The notes below the pieces were generated by a model that worked only from the letters and a program-made list of their open reading frames with translations, ran no database searches and had not been told where the DNA came from. This document shows positions 63,398 to 64,000 of a DNA stretch of 64,000 bases, piece by piece. Source of the stretch: Cerrena zonata (lineage: Eukaryota; Basidiomycota; Agaricomycetes; Polyporales; Cerrenaceae). Within the stretch, counting starts at the first letter, position 1; each line of letters starts with the position of its first letter. The stretch covers positions 744,001 through 808,000 of the forward strand of contig JASBNA010000013.1 of NCBI GenBank assembly GCA_038087015.1. The letters are read 5' to 3'. A program made the translations under genes and the position numbers.

Positions 63398-64000
63398 ATG
63401 GTTAAACAAGTTCTTTTATTGGGTTCTGGTTTTGTTGCCAAACCAACTGTTGATATTTTATCCCAAACCCCAGATGTTAAGGTTACTGTTGCTTGCCGAA
63501 CTTTATCTAAGGCTAAAGAATTGGCTGGATCAGTTGCTGAAGCCATTTCATTGGATGTGACTGATGAATCGGCATTAGAATCAGAAGTTGCCAAATTCGA
63601 TTTGGTTATTTCATTAATTCCATATATTTATCATGTTAACGTTGTTAAAGCTGCTATTAAAAATAAAAAACACGTTGTTACTACTTCTTATATCAATCCT
63701 CAATTGAAAGAATTAGAACAACAAATCCAAGATGCTGGTATCACTGTTATGAACGAAATTGGTTTGGATCCAGGTATCGATCATTTATACGCTGTTAAAA
63801 CCATTGAAGAAGTTCACCAACAAGGTGGTAAAATCAAATCATTCCTTTCTTATTGTGGTGGTTTACCAGCTCCAGAAAACTCAGACAATCCTTTGGGTTA
63901 TAAATTCTCCTGGTCTTCAAGAGGGGTCTTATTGGCTTTAAGAAATTCCGCTAGTTATTGGAAAGATGGTCAAGTTGAAAATGTTGAATCTGAAGATTTA
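63398..64000 (+). CDS. LYS9: Saccharopine dehydrogenase, glutamate-forming (partial)
   Basis: The first 201 codons, cut by the window edge; yeast Lys9 has 446 residues. The Rossmann start VKQVLLLGSGFVAKPTVDIL is diagnostic, followed by VTVACRTLSKAKELAG, YIYHVNVVKAAIKNKKHVVT, NEIGLDPGIDHLYA and SYCGGLPAPENSDNPLGYKF. The enzyme condenses aminoadipate semialdehyde with glutamate to saccharopine, the penultimate step of fungal lysine synthesis, in the cytosol. Confidence 0.97.
   Translation, partial: MVKQVLLLGSGFVAKPTVDILSQTPDVKVTVACRTLSKAKELAGSVAEAISLDVTDESALESEVAKFDLVISLIPYIYHVNVVKAAIKNKKHVVTTSYINPQLKELEQQIQDAGITVMNEIGLDPGIDHLYAVKTIEEVHQQGGKIKSFLSYCGGLPAPENSDNPLGYKFSWSSRGVLLALRNSASYWKDGQVENVESEDL

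Noticed and set aside
1..64000. CRISPR arrays, prophages and bacterial operons
   Set aside because: Gene structure, spliced genes and protein content are those of a yeast nuclear chromosome; no spaced direct-repeat array was seen.

Overview
The window is nuclear DNA of a budding yeast (Saccharomycotina). The genes are compact and mostly intronless. The two spliced genes carry textbook yeast signals (GTATGT donors and TACTAAC branch sites). Nearly every gene has a recognisable yeast orthologue. The CUG-Ser (CTG) clade is the best guess: CTG codons are very rare in the well-conserved genes. In the SWIRM domain of the Rsc8 orthologue one CTG falls where I recall a Ser in the yeast homologues, and in a Ser/Thr-rich wall protein the CTGs sit among Ser codons. 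I cannot name the species. Conceptual translations that read CTG as Leu are probably wrong at those codons.

Layout. 0.5-5 kb: a bacterial-type DIP1984-family gene, a conserved hypothetical, and a Ser/Thr-rich GPI wall protein broken by a 16-base deletion in its repeats. 5-18.2 kb: NPL3, BNA7, TIF35, a DGR2-like WD40 gene, cohesin IRR1/SCC3 and RSC8, the last two divergent from a promoter with an MCB box. 18.2-23.4 kb: a gene-free stretch of about 5.2 kb with tRNA-Val(AAC), tRNA-Ile(UAU) with an intron, a tRNA-like relic and decayed LTR-like repeats. 23.4-29.6 kb: MSS4, APD1, an ERp38-type disulfide isomerase and an ATO acetate transporter. 29.6-31.7 kb: a second gene-poor stretch ending in an identical, oppositely oriented tRNA-Val. 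31.9-45.5 kb: a YDR286C-type glutaredoxin-like gene beside a ZIP1 candidate, then AYR1, a Gfo/Idh/MocA oxidoreductase, a ROG1-type lipase, KGD1 and PAM17. 46-64 kb: STH1, CCP1, RPL9, PHA2, HRT1, MED7, APL2, RAD61/WPL1, a TSC3-like small membrane protein, MOG1, an OCH1/HOC1-type mannosyltransferase and the 5' part of LYS9.

Functional links. Two RSC remodeller subunits (Rsc8, Sth1), two cohesin factors (Irr1, Rad61) and a synaptonemal candidate (Zip1) share the window. They are dispersed among housekeeping genes, so this is ordinary yeast gene order rather than a cluster. Mitochondrial functions (Kgd1, Ccp1, Pam17) and amino-acid biosynthesis (Pha2, Lys9) are also present.

Quality. Eight genes, several of them essential in S. 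cerevisiae, carry 13 small indels (seven -1, five +1, one +2), mostly in short homopolymers. Undoing them restores full-length proteins, so they look like assembly errors. I annotate those genes as single loci spanning the breaks. The 16-base deletion in the wall-protein gene is of another kind and may be real. I found no clear novel multi-gene system. The best leads are the bacterial-type gene, the gene-free LTR/tRNA region with its repeated dyad element, and several unusual promoter repeats.
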